Shown here: piece after piece, positions 35,994 through 45,132 of the stretch
How the letters are laid out: each line of letters opens with the position of its first letter
Numbering within the stretch: the first letter of the stretch is position 1
From: Streptomyces sp. Je 1-369
GTDB taxonomy: Bacteria > Actinomycetota > Actinomycetes > Streptomycetales > Streptomycetaceae
Assembly: GCF_026810505.1 (NCBI RefSeq)
Contig: NZ_CP101750.1
Coordinates: 6,579,001-6,643,000 of the forward strand
DNA: 64,000 nt
Direction of reading: 5' to 3'
Position numbers and translations under genes: made by a program
Notes under the pieces: model-generated
Seen by the model: only the letters and a program-made list of their open reading frames with translations
The model's database searches: none
What the model was told of the DNA's origin: nothing

Positions 35994-38939
35994 ATGCAGA
36001 CCCCGTCGGATCAGCAGGATCGGCACGACTACCCGTCGCACTGGGAAGCCGATGTGGTGCTGCGCGACGGGGGCACCGCCCGCATCAGGCCCATCACGGC
36101 CGAGGACGCGGACCGCCTGGTCAGCTTCTACGAACAGGTCTCGGACGAGTCGAAGTACTACCGCTTCTTCGCGCCCTACCCGCGGCTGTCCGCCAAGGAC
36201 GTGCACCGTTTCACCCACCACGACCAGGTGGACCGGGTGGGACTCGCGGCCACCATCGGCGGCGAGTTCATCGCCACCGTGCGCTACGACCGCATCGACG
36301 AACGCGGCATGGCCGCCAGCGCGCCCGCCGACGAGGCCGAGGTCGCCTTCCTCGTACAGGACGCCCATCAGGGCAGGGGAGTCGCCTCCACGCTGCTCGA
36401 ACACATCGCGGCCGTCGCCAGGGAGCGCGGCATCCGACGCTTCGCCGCCGAAGTGCTGCCCGCCAACACCAAGATGATCAAGGTCTTCACGGACGCGGGC
36501 TATCAGCAGAAGCGCAGCTTCGAGGACGGCGTCGTCCGCCTCGAGTTCGACCTGGAGCCGACCGACCGCTCCCTCGCCGTGCAGCGTGCCCGCGAACAGC
36601 GCGCCGAGGGGCGGTCCGTGCAGCGGCTCCTCACGCCGGGCTCGGTCGCGGTGATCGGAGTGGGCCGCGCGCCCGGCGGAGTGGGCCGCAGCGTCCTGAA
36701 CAACCTCCAGGAGTCCGGCTACACCGGGCGCCTGTACGCGGTGAACAGCGCCTTCGTAGAGGGCGTCTCCCTGGAGGGCCCCTCCGCGGGCGGCGTCTCC
36801 GGAGAGGGCGGCCGAGAGGGTGCGGACATCGACGGGGTGCCCGCGCACCGCTCCGTCGCGGACATCGAGGAACCCGTGGACCTCGCGGTGATCTCCGTGC
36901 CCGCCGACCGCGTCCCGCAGGCCGTCGCCGAGTGCGGGGAACGCGGGGTGCGCGGCCTCGTCGTGCTGTCCGCCGGATACGCGGAGAGCGGCGTGGAGGG
37001 GCGCGAGCGGCAGCGGGAACTGGTGCGCCAGGCCCGGTCGTACGGCATGCGCATCATCGGCCCGAACGCCTTCGGTGTCATCAACACCTCTCCGGAGACG
37101 CGGCTCAACGCCTCGCTCGCCCCGCAGTCCCCCGCGCGGGGACGCATCGGCCTGTTCACCCAGTCCGGCGCCATCGGCATCGCCCTGCTCTCCGGACTGC
37201 ACCGCCGGGGCGCGGGCCTCTCCACGTTCGTCGGATCCGGCAACCGCGCGGACGTGTCCGGCAACGACCTCCTCCAGTACTGGTTCGAGGACCCGGACAC
37301 CGACGTGACGTTGATGTACCTGGAGACGATCGGCAATCCGCGCAAGTTCACCCGTCTCGCGCGGCGTTCGGCGACCGCCAAGCCGCTGGTCGTCGTCCAG
37401 GGCGCCCGGCACAGCGGCATCGCGCCGACCGGCCACGCCGTCCGGACGACCCGGCTGCCGCACGCCACCGTCTCGGCGCTGCTGCGCCAGGCGGGCGTGA
37501 TCCGCGTCGACACCGTCACCGAGATGGTCGACGCGGGACTGCTGCTCGCGGGGCAGCCGCTGCCGTCCGGGCCCCGCGTGGCCATCCTCGGCAACTCCGA
37601 GTCGCTCGGCCTCCTCACGTACGACGCGTGCGTCGCCGACGGACTGCGGCCGCATCGGCCGCGCGACCTGACGACCGGGGCCACCCCGGCGGACTTCCGC
37701 ACCGCGCTCGCCGAGGCGCTGTCGGACGACGGCTGCGACGCGGTGATCGTCAACGCGATCCCGTGGGTGGGGGAGGACGGCGCGACGACCGACCCCGAGA
37801 CCCTCGCCACGGAGCTACGGGCCGCGGCGGCGGGGTGCCCGGCGAAGCCGGTGGCCGTGGTGCACGTGGAGCTCGGCGGCCTCGCCGAGGCGCTGGCCGC
37901 CGCGACCAGCACGGGACCTGACGCGCCCACCCCGCCGACCGGCAGGGAGCCGCAGGCGCCGGTCTCTGCGGAGGCACCGGGCCCTGCGCAGGCACCGGGC
38001 TCTACGGAGCCACCCGTCCTCGTGGAGCAGCCGACCCCGGAAACCCCCGAGCCGCCCGCCCCCGACCAGTACCGCATCCCCGCCTACCCCGCCGCCGAGC
38101 GCGCTGTCCGTGCCCTCTCCGAAGCCGTCAAGTACGCGCAGTGGCGCCGCGAGGCCGCCGAGCCCGGCCGGGTGCACGAGTACGACGACATCGACGAGAA
38201 CGGCGCCGCGGGGCGCATCGAGGAGCTGCTCGCCGCGGACGGCGACCCGCGCGGGCTCACCCTCGCCCCGGCCGACGCCAACGAACTGCTCGGGCGGTAC
38301 GGCATCCACGTACGGCAAGCGCTTACCGCGCCCGATCCCGACGCGGCGGCCGAAGCCGCGCGGACCCTCGGCTACCCCGTGGCCCTGAAGACCACGGCCC
38401 CGCACCTGCGCCACCGCGCCGACCTGGGCGGTGTGCGCCTCGACCTCGCAGACGAGGAACAACTGCGGCGCGCGTACCAGGAGCTGACGGACGCCTTCGG
38501 CAAGCCCGCCGAGCTGCGGCCCGTCGTCCAGGGCATGGTGCCGCGCGGTGTCGACACCGTGGTCCGCGCGGTCATCGATCCGGCGGCCGGGGCGGTGCTC
38601 TCGTTCGGCCTCGCGGGCGCCGCGTCCGAGCTGCTCGGCGACACCGCTCACCGTCTCGTGCCGGTCACCGACCGCGAGGCGGGTTCTCTCGTCCGGTCCG
38701 TCAGGACCGCGCCGCTCCTGTTCGGCTGGCGCGGCTCGGCGCCCGTCGACACCCCAGCCCTAGAAGAGCTCCTCCAGCGGGTCTCCCGGCTCGTGGACGA
38801 CCACCCCGAGGTGGTCGGTGTCTCCCTGGAAACCGTGGTCGTCGCCCAGCGCGGCCTCTCCGTGCTCGACGCCTCCGTGCGGCTCGCGCCCCCGCCCGCC
38901 CGCGACGACCTGGGCCCGCGCACCCTCCCCGGCTACTGA
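35994..38939 (+). CDS. GNAT acetyltransferase fused to acyl-CoA synthetase (NDP-forming)-like domains
   Basis: 981 residues. Domain order: N-terminal GNAT acetyltransferase (about 15-190, with VAFLVQDAHQGRGVASTLL), a CoA-binding Rossmann domain (about 210-360, SVAVIGVGRAPGGVG), succinyl-CoA-ligase-like domains (TQSGAIGIALLSGL, ILGNSESLG), a Pro/Glu-rich linker (about 640-690), and an ATP-grasp domain (LALKTT-like: YPVALKTTAPHLRHRADLGGV). This resembles Pat-type protein lysine acetyltransferases of actinobacteria, which acetylate acetyl-CoA synthetases. The GNAT domain is N-terminal, unlike E. coli PatZ. Whether the synthetase half is active is not clear. Confidence 0.87.
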   Translation: MQTPSDQQDRHDYPSHWEADVVLRDGGTARIRPITAEDADRLVSFYEQVSDESKYYRFFAPYPRLSAKDVHRFTHHDQVDRVGLAATIGGEFIATVRYDRIDERGMAASAPADEAEVAFLVQDAHQGRGVASTLLEHIAAVARERGIRRFAAEVLPANTKMIKVFTDAGYQQKRSFEDGVVRLEFDLEPTDRSLAVQRAREQRAEGRSVQRLLTPGSVAVIGVGRAPGGVGRSVLNNLQESGYTGRLYAVNSAFVEGVSLEGPSAGGVSGEGGREGADIDGVPAHRSVADIEEPVDLAVISVPADRVPQAVAECGERGVRGLVVLSAGYAESGVEGRERQRELVRQARSYGMRIIGPNAFGVINTSPETRLNASLAPQSPARGRIGLFTQSGAIGIALLSGLHRRGAGLSTFVGSGNRADVSGNDLLQYWFEDPDTDVTLMYLETIGNPRKFTRLARRSATAKPLVVVQGARHSGIAPTGHAVRTTRLPHATVSALLRQAGVIRVDTVTEMVDAGLLLAGQPLPSGPRVAILGNSESLGLLTYDACVADGLRPHRPRDLTTGATPADFRTALAEALSDDGCDAVIVNAIPWVGEDGATTDPETLATELRAAAAGCPAKPVAVVHVELGGLAEALAAATSTGPDAPTPPTGREPQAPVSAEAPGPAQAPGSTEPPVLVEQPTPETPEPPAPDQYRIPAYPAAERAVRALSEAVKYAQWRREAAEPGRVHEYDDIDENGAAGRIEELLAADGDPRGLTLAPADANELLGRYGIHVRQALTAPDPDAAAEAARTLGYPVALKTTAPHLRHRADLGGVRLDLADEEQLRRAYQELTDAFGKPAELRPVVQGMVPRGVDTVVRAVIDPAAGAVLSFGLAGAASELLGDTAHRLVPVTDREAGSLVRSVRTAPLLFGWRGSAPVDTPALEELLQRVSRLVDDHPEVVGVSLETVVVAQRGLSVLDASVRLAPPPARDDLGPRTLPGY

Positions 38940-38976
38940 GGCGCCCACGGGGCACCGTGCGCCCCGCGCCGGGCCG

Positions 38977-38982
38977 TAGGAT
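38977..38982 (+). promoter_or_regulatory. -10 box of a leaderless transcript
   Basis: TAGGAT lies 7 nt before the ATG at 38990. There is no RBS between them. Confidence 0.55.
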
Positions 38983-38989
38983 GGACGGC

Positions 38990-39577
38990 ATGGCAAAGAC
39001 CGGTACGACGACCCAGGGGCTGCGCGCGGCGATCGAGCGCAGCGGCTACTACCCGGCCCTCGTGGCCGAGGCGGTGGAGGCCGCGATCGGCGGCGAGGCC
39101 ATCGGGTCGTACCTGGTCCACCAGGAGACGACGTTCGACGCCAATGAAGTGCGGCGGCACGTCACCGTCCTCGTCCTGACCGGCACGCGCTTCATCGTCA
39201 GCCACACCGACGAGCAGGCGGCGGACAGCACGTCCCCGACGCCGTACGCGACGACCTCCACGGAGTCCGTCAAGATCGGCCGCATCTCGTCGGTCGTGGT
39301 CAGCCGCGTCGTCGCCAACCCCGAGAAGTACGTTCCCGGGACCCCGCCCCGTGAGGTCGTCCTGACCATCGGCTGGGGCGCCGTGTCGCGCATCGACCTG
39401 GAGCCCGCGGCCTGCGGCGACCCCAACTGCGAGGCGGACCACGGGTACACGGGCAGCTCGACCGCCGACGACCTCAGCCTGCGCGTCAGCGAGGCGGGCG
39501 ACGGCCCCGACACCGTGCGGCAGACGCTCGCCTTCGCTCAGGCCCTGTCCGAAGCGACCGCGGACACCGCCCGCTGA
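38990..39577 (+). CDS. DUF5998 family protein
   Basis: 195 residues. The start MAKTGTTTQGLRAAIERSGYYP and the core VLVLTGTRFIVSHTDE match a conserved actinobacterial family (DUF5998) of unknown role. CGDPNCEADHGY near the C-terminus could bind a metal. Likely leaderless from TAGGAT. Its stop shares bases with the next ATG (TGATG), so the two genes are translationally coupled. Confidence 0.75.
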   Translation: MAKTGTTTQGLRAAIERSGYYPALVAEAVEAAIGGEAIGSYLVHQETTFDANEVRRHVTVLVLTGTRFIVSHTDEQAADSTSPTPYATTSTESVKIGRISSVVVSRVVANPEKYVPGTPPREVVLTIGWGAVSRIDLEPAACGDPNCEADHGYTGSSTADDLSLRVSEAGDGPDTVRQTLAFAQALSEATADTAR

Positions 39578-40764
39578 TGTCCCTTCCTGCCTGGGACGAC
39601 GTACAACCGCTCGCCCTCGACACCGCTCCCGTGCCCGCGTACGGCACGGGCTCGCTCGCCGACCTGCTGCCCACGCTCGTCGCCCACCAGGGCGTCGACG
39701 GCTTCGCGCCCGTCATCCCCGAACTGGCCCCGGCCGACCGGAACTGCGTCTTCCTGATCGACGGCCTGGGCTGGGAGCAGCTCAAGGCGCACCCGGACGA
39801 GGCACCCTTCATGACCTCGCTGCTGCAGAGCTCGCGCGGCGGCACGGGGCGGCCCGTCACCGCGGGCTTCCCCGCCACCACCGCGACCTCGCTCGCCTCG
39901 GTCGGCACGGGCCTGCCGCCCGGCGCGCACGGCCTGCCCGGTTACGCGGTCCGCGACCCCGCCACCGGTCAGCTGATGAACCAGCTGCGCTGGAACCCGT
40001 GGACCGACCCGCACGCCTGGCAGCCGTACCCCACTGTCTTCCAGCGCGCCCACGAAGCGGGCGTGCACACCGCGCAGGTCTCCTCGCCGACCTTCGAGCA
40101 CACCCCGCTCACCAAGGTCGCGCTGAGCGGCGGCACCTTCCGGGGCAAGGCCTCCGGAGAGGACCGCATGGACCTCGCCGCGAAGCAACTGGCCGCCGGG
40201 GACCGTTCGCTGGTCTACACGTACTACGCGGAAGTGGACGGCAAGGGGCACCGCTTCGGCGTCGACTCCGACGCCTGGCGCGGCCAGCTCATGTACGTGG
40301 ACCGGCTCGTCCAGCGCCTCGCCGAGCGGCTTCCGCCGCGCAGTGCCCTGTACGTCACCGCGGACCACGGCATGATCGACATCCCCTTCGACGAAGCGTC
40401 CCGCATCGACTTCGACGAGGACTGGGAGCTGCGCGCCGGTGTGGCCCTCCTCGGCGGCGAAGGCCGTGCCCGTCACGTGTACGCGGTGCCGGGCGCCGCG
40501 AACGACGTCCTGACGGTGTGGCGCGAGGTGCTCGGCGAGCAGTTCTGGGTTGCGGGACGTGATGAGGCGATCGCTGCGGGCTGGTTCGGTCCACACATTG
40601 ATCAACGTGTGTACGACCGCATCGGTGATGTGGTCGCCGCGGCCCATGACGACGTGGCGATCATTGCCTCGGAGCGTGAGCCCAAGGAGTCCTCTCTGGT
40701 CGGCATGCACGGCTCGATGACCCCCGTCGAGCAGCTCGTCCCGCTCCTCGAAGTACGCTCCTGA
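39577..40764 (+). CDS. Alkaline phosphatase/nucleotide pyrophosphatase family protein
   Basis: 395 residues, cytoplasmic (no signal peptide). The metal-binding motif LIDGLGWEQL, the nucleophile region GFPATTATSLASVGTG (Thr), and YVTADHGMIDIP place it in the phosphodiesterase/nucleotide pyrophosphatase branch of the alkaline phosphatase superfamily. The likely substrate is a phosphodiester or pyrophosphate, not defined by sequence. It is coupled to the DUF5998 gene, a pairing that suggests a shared pathway. Confidence 0.85.
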   Translation: MSLPAWDDVQPLALDTAPVPAYGTGSLADLLPTLVAHQGVDGFAPVIPELAPADRNCVFLIDGLGWEQLKAHPDEAPFMTSLLQSSRGGTGRPVTAGFPATTATSLASVGTGLPPGAHGLPGYAVRDPATGQLMNQLRWNPWTDPHAWQPYPTVFQRAHEAGVHTAQVSSPTFEHTPLTKVALSGGTFRGKASGEDRMDLAAKQLAAGDRSLVYTYYAEVDGKGHRFGVDSDAWRGQLMYVDRLVQRLAERLPPRSALYVTADHGMIDIPFDEASRIDFDEDWELRAGVALLGGEGRARHVYAVPGAANDVLTVWREVLGEQFWVAGRDEAIAAGWFGPHIDQRVYDRIGDVVAAAHDDVAIIASEREPKESSLVGMHGSMTPVEQLVPLLEVRS

Positions 40765-40835
40765 CCGGGTTCCGCCCTCCCGCGCCGCCCGTCCGCCCCG
40801 CCTCCCCGTCCGCCCCGAAAGGTTTTCCACTCCCC

Positions 40836-41498
40836 ATGCCCGAGCTGGTGTTCTTCTCCGGAACGATGGACTGCGGAAAGAGCACGCTGGCTCTGCAGAT
40901 CGAGCACAACCGTTCCGCCCGCGGACTCCAGGGGATGATCTTCACGCGGGACGACCGCGCGGGCGAGGGCAAGCTCTCCTCCCGGCTCGGTCTCGTCACC
41001 GACGCGGTCGAGGCGGCCGACGACTTCGACTTCTACGCCCACCTCGTCGACCACCTCTCGCAGGGCGGCCGCGCGGACTACGTGATCGCGGACGAGGCGC
41101 AGTTCCTGGCGCCGGGCCAGATCGACCAGCTCGCCAGGGTCGTCGACGACCTGGGCCTGGACGTCTTCGCCTTCGGCATCACCACGGACTTCCGCTCCAA
41201 GCTCTTCCCGGGCTCGCAGCGCCTGGTCGAGCTCGCCGACCGCGTCGAGGTGCTCCAGGTCGAGGCCCTTTGCTGGTGCGGCGCACGCGCCACGCACAAC
41301 GCCCGCACCATAGGCGGCGAGATGGTCGTCGAGGGTGCGCAGGTGGTCGTCGGCGATGTCAACCAGTCGCCGGACGAGGTGGGTTACGAGGTGCTGTGCC
41401 GCCGTCACCACCGGCGCAGGACGACGGCGGCGACCGCGCGCGCGGGAGCCCTGTCGCCCGACGTGCTGCCGGTCGACACGGCCGCCGCCCGCGTCTGA
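40836..41498 (+). CDS. tdk: Thymidine kinase
   Basis: 220 residues. The P-loop GTMDCGKST (residues 9-17), the DEAQFL motif and the lasso/zinc region with CWCGARATHNAR identify the type II thymidine kinase family, which phosphorylates thymidine in the salvage pathway. An ATG start follows AAAGG by about 12 nt. The C-terminal 25 residues after CRRHHRRR are low-complexity. Confidence 0.87.
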   Translation: MPELVFFSGTMDCGKSTLALQIEHNRSARGLQGMIFTRDDRAGEGKLSSRLGLVTDAVEAADDFDFYAHLVDHLSQGGRADYVIADEAQFLAPGQIDQLARVVDDLGLDVFAFGITTDFRSKLFPGSQRLVELADRVEVLQVEALCWCGARATHNARTIGGEMVVEGAQVVVGDVNQSPDEVGYEVLCRRHHRRRTTAATARAGALSPDVLPVDTAAARV

Positions 41499-41499
41499 C

Positions 41500-42366
41500 T
41501 CAGGCGTCCACCCGTGAACGTACGAGGGTGAAGGCCGCGCCCTCCGGGTCCGCGACGGTCGCCATCCGGCCGTAGGACGCCTCCCAGGCGGGCTTGATGA
41601 CGTGCCCGCCGAGCTCGACGACCCGCTCCACCGCCTCGTCCACGTCGGCGACCTCGAAGTGCGTCATCCAGTGCGGGCCCCGGTCGCGCGGCAGCGCCTG
41701 GCCGAGGCCGTGCACGGACGCGACCGGGCGGCCGTCCACGTGCAGCGTCACGTAGTCGAGGTCCGCCGAGACGACGGCCTCCACGGTGCAGTCGAAAACG
41801 TTTTGGTAGAACTTGACGACGCTGCTCGTCTCCAGCGTCAGGAGCTCGTTCCAGGTCGGCGTGCCCGGCCTGCCGACCACCGCGGTGCCCAGATGGGCCG
41901 CCGCCTGCCAGAGGCCGAACACGGCGCCCATCGGGTCCGACGCGATCGCGAGACGCCCCGCGTCGCCCGCGTCGAGCGGGCCCACGCCGACCGTGCCGCC
42001 GCAGTGGCGCACCGCCTCCGCCGTCGCGTCCGCGTCGTCCGTCGCCAGGTAGGTCGTCCAGGCGATGGGCAGGTGGCGGTCGGCGGGCAGTCGGCCGATG
42101 CCCGCCACCTCCTGGCCGTCCAGCAGGGCCCGCACATAAGGTCCGAGTTGCTCGGGGCCCGGCCGGAATTCCCACCCGAAGAGTGACCCGTAGAACTCCT
42201 GGGTCGCGGGCAGGTCGCGCGTCATCAGGCTCACCCAGCAGGGCGTACCGGGCCTGTGCCGGCCCGTCCCCCCGCTGTCCTGCCGCACTTTCCCGAAGGG
42301 GTCCGACGAGCTCTGTTCCGCCGAGCTCTGTTCAGGGGAGACCCCATTCGCCCGCGCCTCGGTCAT
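41500..42366 (-). CDS. VOC-family protein with two glyoxalase-like domains
   Basis: 288 residues. After a Ser/Glu-rich leader of about 40 residues come two vicinal-oxygen-chelate domains: the first from GTPCWVSLMTRDLPATQEFYGSLFGW, the second from GTPTWNELLTLETSSVVKFYQNVF. They end with ADPEGAAFTLV. Streptomyces has many such proteins, including hydroxylases and resistance factors; the substrate here is unknown. RBS GGAGAGG precedes ATG 42366. The leader contains a small duplicated segment (SSAEQ). Confidence 0.82.
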   Translation of the reverse strand: MTEARANGVSPEQSSAEQSSSDPFGKVRQDSGGTGRHRPGTPCWVSLMTRDLPATQEFYGSLFGWEFRPGPEQLGPYVRALLDGQEVAGIGRLPADRHLPIAWTTYLATDDADATAEAVRHCGGTVGVGPLDAGDAGRLAIASDPMGAVFGLWQAAAHLGTAVVGRPGTPTWNELLTLETSSVVKFYQNVFDCTVEAVVSADLDYVTLHVDGRPVASVHGLGQALPRDRGPHWMTHFEVADVDEAVERVVELGGHVIKPAWEASYGRMATVADPEGAAFTLVRSRVDA

Positions 42367-42624
42367 CGTCACCCTCTCCTCGGCCTTCGTGTCGGCCGCT
42401 CGGTTCCTGTTCGCATGTGCGCGCGGTAGCCGCGCCGCACCATCCGCTTCCCGCGGTAGATGCCCGATTTCTTGCTTCTCATCCGTGAACGCGTGAATGC
42501 CGGGCGATGTCCGTGCATCGAACAGGGCGTGCATGTTTCCATACGCCCCGTGTTCGGCCGTGTCCGGCGGAGCAGGGTAGCCGGACCTTGGCGGCGCGAC
42601 TACCCCGTACGCAAGGATGGGGCC

Positions 42625-43452
42625 ATGAATGCCATCATCTCCGCATCCGAACTCGCCAGCGAGCTGGCGGGCGAGAATCCGCCGGTCCTGCTCGACGTCC
42701 GCTGGCACCACGAGGGCTCGCTGCGCTCCGCGTACGAGGAAGGCCACATCCCATCGGCCGCGTTCGTCGATCTCGACGCTGACCTGGCCGGCCCCGCTGG
42801 TGCCGGAGGCCGTCATCCCCTGCCCGACGTGGACCGCTTCGGCGCCGTGATGAGGGCGGCCGGGGTCTCCGAGGACCGGGGCGTCGTGGTGTACGACGGT
42901 GGCCAGAACTGGGCGGCGGCACGTCTGTGGTGGATGCTCCGCTGGACGGGTCACGCGGCCGTGCGCGTCCTTGACGGCGGTATCGACACATGGACGGGGC
43001 CGCTGGAGAAGGGGGCGGGTGCGGCTCCCGCCGAGGGCTCCTTCGTACCGGCGCCGAACAGCAAGGACCTGCTGGACGCGGACTCCGCCGCGGCCCTGGC
43101 CCGCTCCGGCCTGCTCCTGGACGCCCGCGCCGCCGAGCGCTACCGCGGCGAGGTGGAGCCGATCGACAGCGTGGCCGGACACATCCCCGGCGCGGTCTCG
43201 GCGCCCACTACGGAGAACGTCGATTCGGACGGTCGCTTCAAGTCCGCCGCCGAGCTGGCGGAGCGTTTCGAGAAGCTGGGCGCCGCCGACACCACGGAGA
43301 TCGGCGTCTACTGCGGCTCGGGCGTCTCGGGCGCCCATGAGGTGCTCGCCCTTGCCGTGGCGGGCATTCCCGCCGCGCTGTACGTCGGCTCGTGGTCGGA
43401 GTGGTCGGCCGACTCCGCGCGTCCCGTGGCGACGGGACCGGACCCGCAGTAG
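42625..43452 (+). CDS. Sulfurtransferase (thiosulfate or 3-mercaptopyruvate type, rhodanese family)
   Basis: 275 residues with two rhodanese domains. The N-terminal one is inactive (LLDVRWHHEGS). The C-terminal one carries active-site Cys230 in YCGSGVSG. The CGSGVSG-type loop resembles the mercaptopyruvate (CGxGxT) class more than the six-residue basic loop of thiosulfate enzymes, but the choice is not firm. AAGGA is 7 nt upstream of ATG 42625. Confidence 0.87.
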   Translation: MNAIISASELASELAGENPPVLLDVRWHHEGSLRSAYEEGHIPSAAFVDLDADLAGPAGAGGRHPLPDVDRFGAVMRAAGVSEDRGVVVYDGGQNWAAARLWWMLRWTGHAAVRVLDGGIDTWTGPLEKGAGAAPAEGSFVPAPNSKDLLDADSAAALARSGLLLDARAAERYRGEVEPIDSVAGHIPGAVSAPTTENVDSDGRFKSAAELAERFEKLGAADTTEIGVYCGSGVSGAHEVLALAVAGIPAALYVGSWSEWSADSARPVATGPDPQ

Positions 43453-43487
43453 CGCTTTTCGGGCCGCTGAGGCCGTCTCCAAGGCAG

Positions 43488-43539
43488 CTCTATGGAGAGG
43501 GGGTCCACACCGCGCGGTGTGGACCCCCTCTCCATAGAG
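43488..43539. terminator. Perfect 52-bp palindrome, bidirectional terminator
   Basis: Two 26-bp arms with no mismatch and no loop, centred on CGCG at 43513/43514 (inner arms GGGGGTCCACACCGC and its complement). It separates the convergent rhodanese and sepH genes, ending 36 and starting 17 nt from them. Confidence 0.88.
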
Positions 43540-43555
43540 ACTGGCTGGTTTGCGG

Positions 43556-44668
43556 CTACTCCTGCTTCTTGCGGCGCGTGCCGAAGACGATCTCGTCCCA
43601 GCTCGGGACCGCCGCACGCCGGCCCGGTCGCACACCGTCGGCCTCCGCCTGACGGTCCGTCGAGCCGACGAGCCGGTCACGGTGGCTCGCCACCGAACGC
43701 GGCATGAGCACGTCCGCGTAGGCGGCGCCCGCTCCGGCTGCGGCCGGGGGCTCCTCGGCGTCCGGCTCCTGCTCGGGCTCCTCCGAGACGGGCGCGACGG
43801 GTGTGACGGACGGCGGCAGTTCCGCGGTGGCCGCCGAGGGGCGCTCGGGCACCACCATGTCGCCGCGGAAGCTCGGCACCGCCTCCAGGAGGCTGGTCAG
43901 GGAGTCGCGCTCCTGTTCGGCGACCGCGGCGCCCGCTCCGACCCCTTCCTCCGGCGGATCGGCGGGAGGCGCGGGGATGCTCGGGCGGTCCAGCTGACGG
44001 TCCAGGGCACGGTCGAGCGGCCGGTCCGAGGGGCGGTCCCTTGGCAGCCGGGCGATGCGCGGCACGAACGGGAAGCTGGGCTCGGGCGCGGCGATGTCGT
44101 CCGTCTCGCCGATCAGCGAACGGGCCTCCTCGTCCACGGCCTGGACGAGCCGCCGTGGCGGGTCGTACGTCCAGCACGCGGAGTGCGGCTCGGTCGCGAC
44201 GCGGTAGACGAGCAGGACTTCCCAGGTGCCGTCGTCACGGCGCCAGGAGTCCCACTGGACGGTCTCCTTGTCCGCGCCCCGCAGCAGGAGCCGTTCCTGG
44301 ACGGCCTCGCCGAGCTGGGGTCCGGTGTTCTCGCCGGGGCGGCGTACGGGAGTCTTCCTGGCGCGCTCCGCCATGAAGGCGCGCTCGGCGAGCACGGGTC
44401 CTTCGAAGCGACGGACGCGGTCGACGGGGATGCCCGCGAGCTGGGCCACTTCTTCCGCGCTGGCACCGGCTCGTATACGTGCCTGGATGTCGCGGGGGCG
44501 GAGGTGGCTCTCCACCTCGATTTCGATCTGTCCGAGTCGGGGCCTGTCGCCGCGGACGGCCGCACGCAGCCGTTCGTCGATCGGAAGCGTGTACTCCGTG
44601 CTGTCCGCAGCTTTCAGCACCAGCCGTGTGCCGTCGTTGCTGACGGCCACGACACGCAGTTCGGGCAT
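43556..44668 (-). CDS. sepH: Septation protein SepH
   Basis: 370 residues. The conserved N-terminal DUF3071 domain (MPELRVVAVSNDGTRLVLKA, with helix-turn-helix-like RAGASAEEVAQLAGIPVDRVRRFEG) is followed by a Pro/Asp/Arg-rich linker and a short conserved C-terminus (VPSWDEIVFGTRRKK). SepH binds FtsZ and stimulates its assembly in Streptomyces. The start is ATG 44668 with GGGAGG upstream. Repeats DRPSDRPLDRALDRQLDRP mark the linker. Confidence 0.92.
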   Translation of the reverse strand: MPELRVVAVSNDGTRLVLKAADSTEYTLPIDERLRAAVRGDRPRLGQIEIEVESHLRPRDIQARIRAGASAEEVAQLAGIPVDRVRRFEGPVLAERAFMAERARKTPVRRPGENTGPQLGEAVQERLLLRGADKETVQWDSWRRDDGTWEVLLVYRVATEPHSACWTYDPPRRLVQAVDEEARSLIGETDDIAAPEPSFPFVPRIARLPRDRPSDRPLDRALDRQLDRPSIPAPPADPPEEGVGAGAAVAEQERDSLTSLLEAVPSFRGDMVVPERPSAATAELPPSVTPVAPVSEEPEQEPDAEEPPAAAGAGAAYADVLMPRSVASHRDRLVGSTDRQAEADGVRPGRRAAVPSWDEIVFGTRRKKQE

Positions 44669-45091
44669 GGGGACCTCCCGGGTGGTGCCTGCCGACGTCA
44701 CGTGCGTCGCTGCTTCCGCTAGTCGAGTGTGGCCTGCCCGGGTGCAGCCTGCCACAACCTTGCCGAGTTGCCCGGCGTGTCGGGCAGGGGCCCTGGATCG
44801 CCGTTATGGCACGGTTACCTTTTCGCAACGCTAAGTGACGACGTTCGTCACCCTGTGCAGCGAGCCCCCCACCCGGCGGTCCTGGCAAGGTCCCGGGCAC
44901 CCTGGCGGGAGACCGGACCCAGGGCTCGCAACAGTACTCCATTCGGGCCACGCGGGTGGACCGCCGCGCCGCCGAACTTCTCTTGGAGGGCGGGAGTTGG
45001 CGCCCGCCCCTGCCCTGCGCCGCGCGTGCGCGGGTGGCGCACTTCACGGAAACGGCAGAAACGGAACTAATCACTTCGCCCATACGTCCCC
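44669..45091. other. Divergent intergenic region sepH / membrane protein
   Basis: About 460 bp (with the inverted repeat below) contain no supported gene. A less GC-rich stretch at 44805-44850 (around GGTTACC and TTTTCGCAACGC) is the likely sepH promoter area. No -10/-35 pair is convincing. Confidence 0.4.
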
Positions 45092-45113
45092 TTCTCGTGT
45101 AGTCGGACGAGAA
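45092..45113. promoter_or_regulatory. Inverted repeat upstream of the membrane protein gene
   Basis: TTCTCGT (45092-45098) and ACGAGAA (45107-45113) are perfect arms 8 nt apart, 20 nt before the start codon at 45133. It could be an operator or a leader hairpin close to the RBS. Confidence 0.4.
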
Positions 45114-45132
45114 AGGCAGGCAAGGGTCGGAG

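Noticed and set aside
42367..43680. N-terminal extension of the VOC frame
   Set aside because: It is antisense to the rhodanese gene; the VOC gene has its own RBS at ATG 42366.
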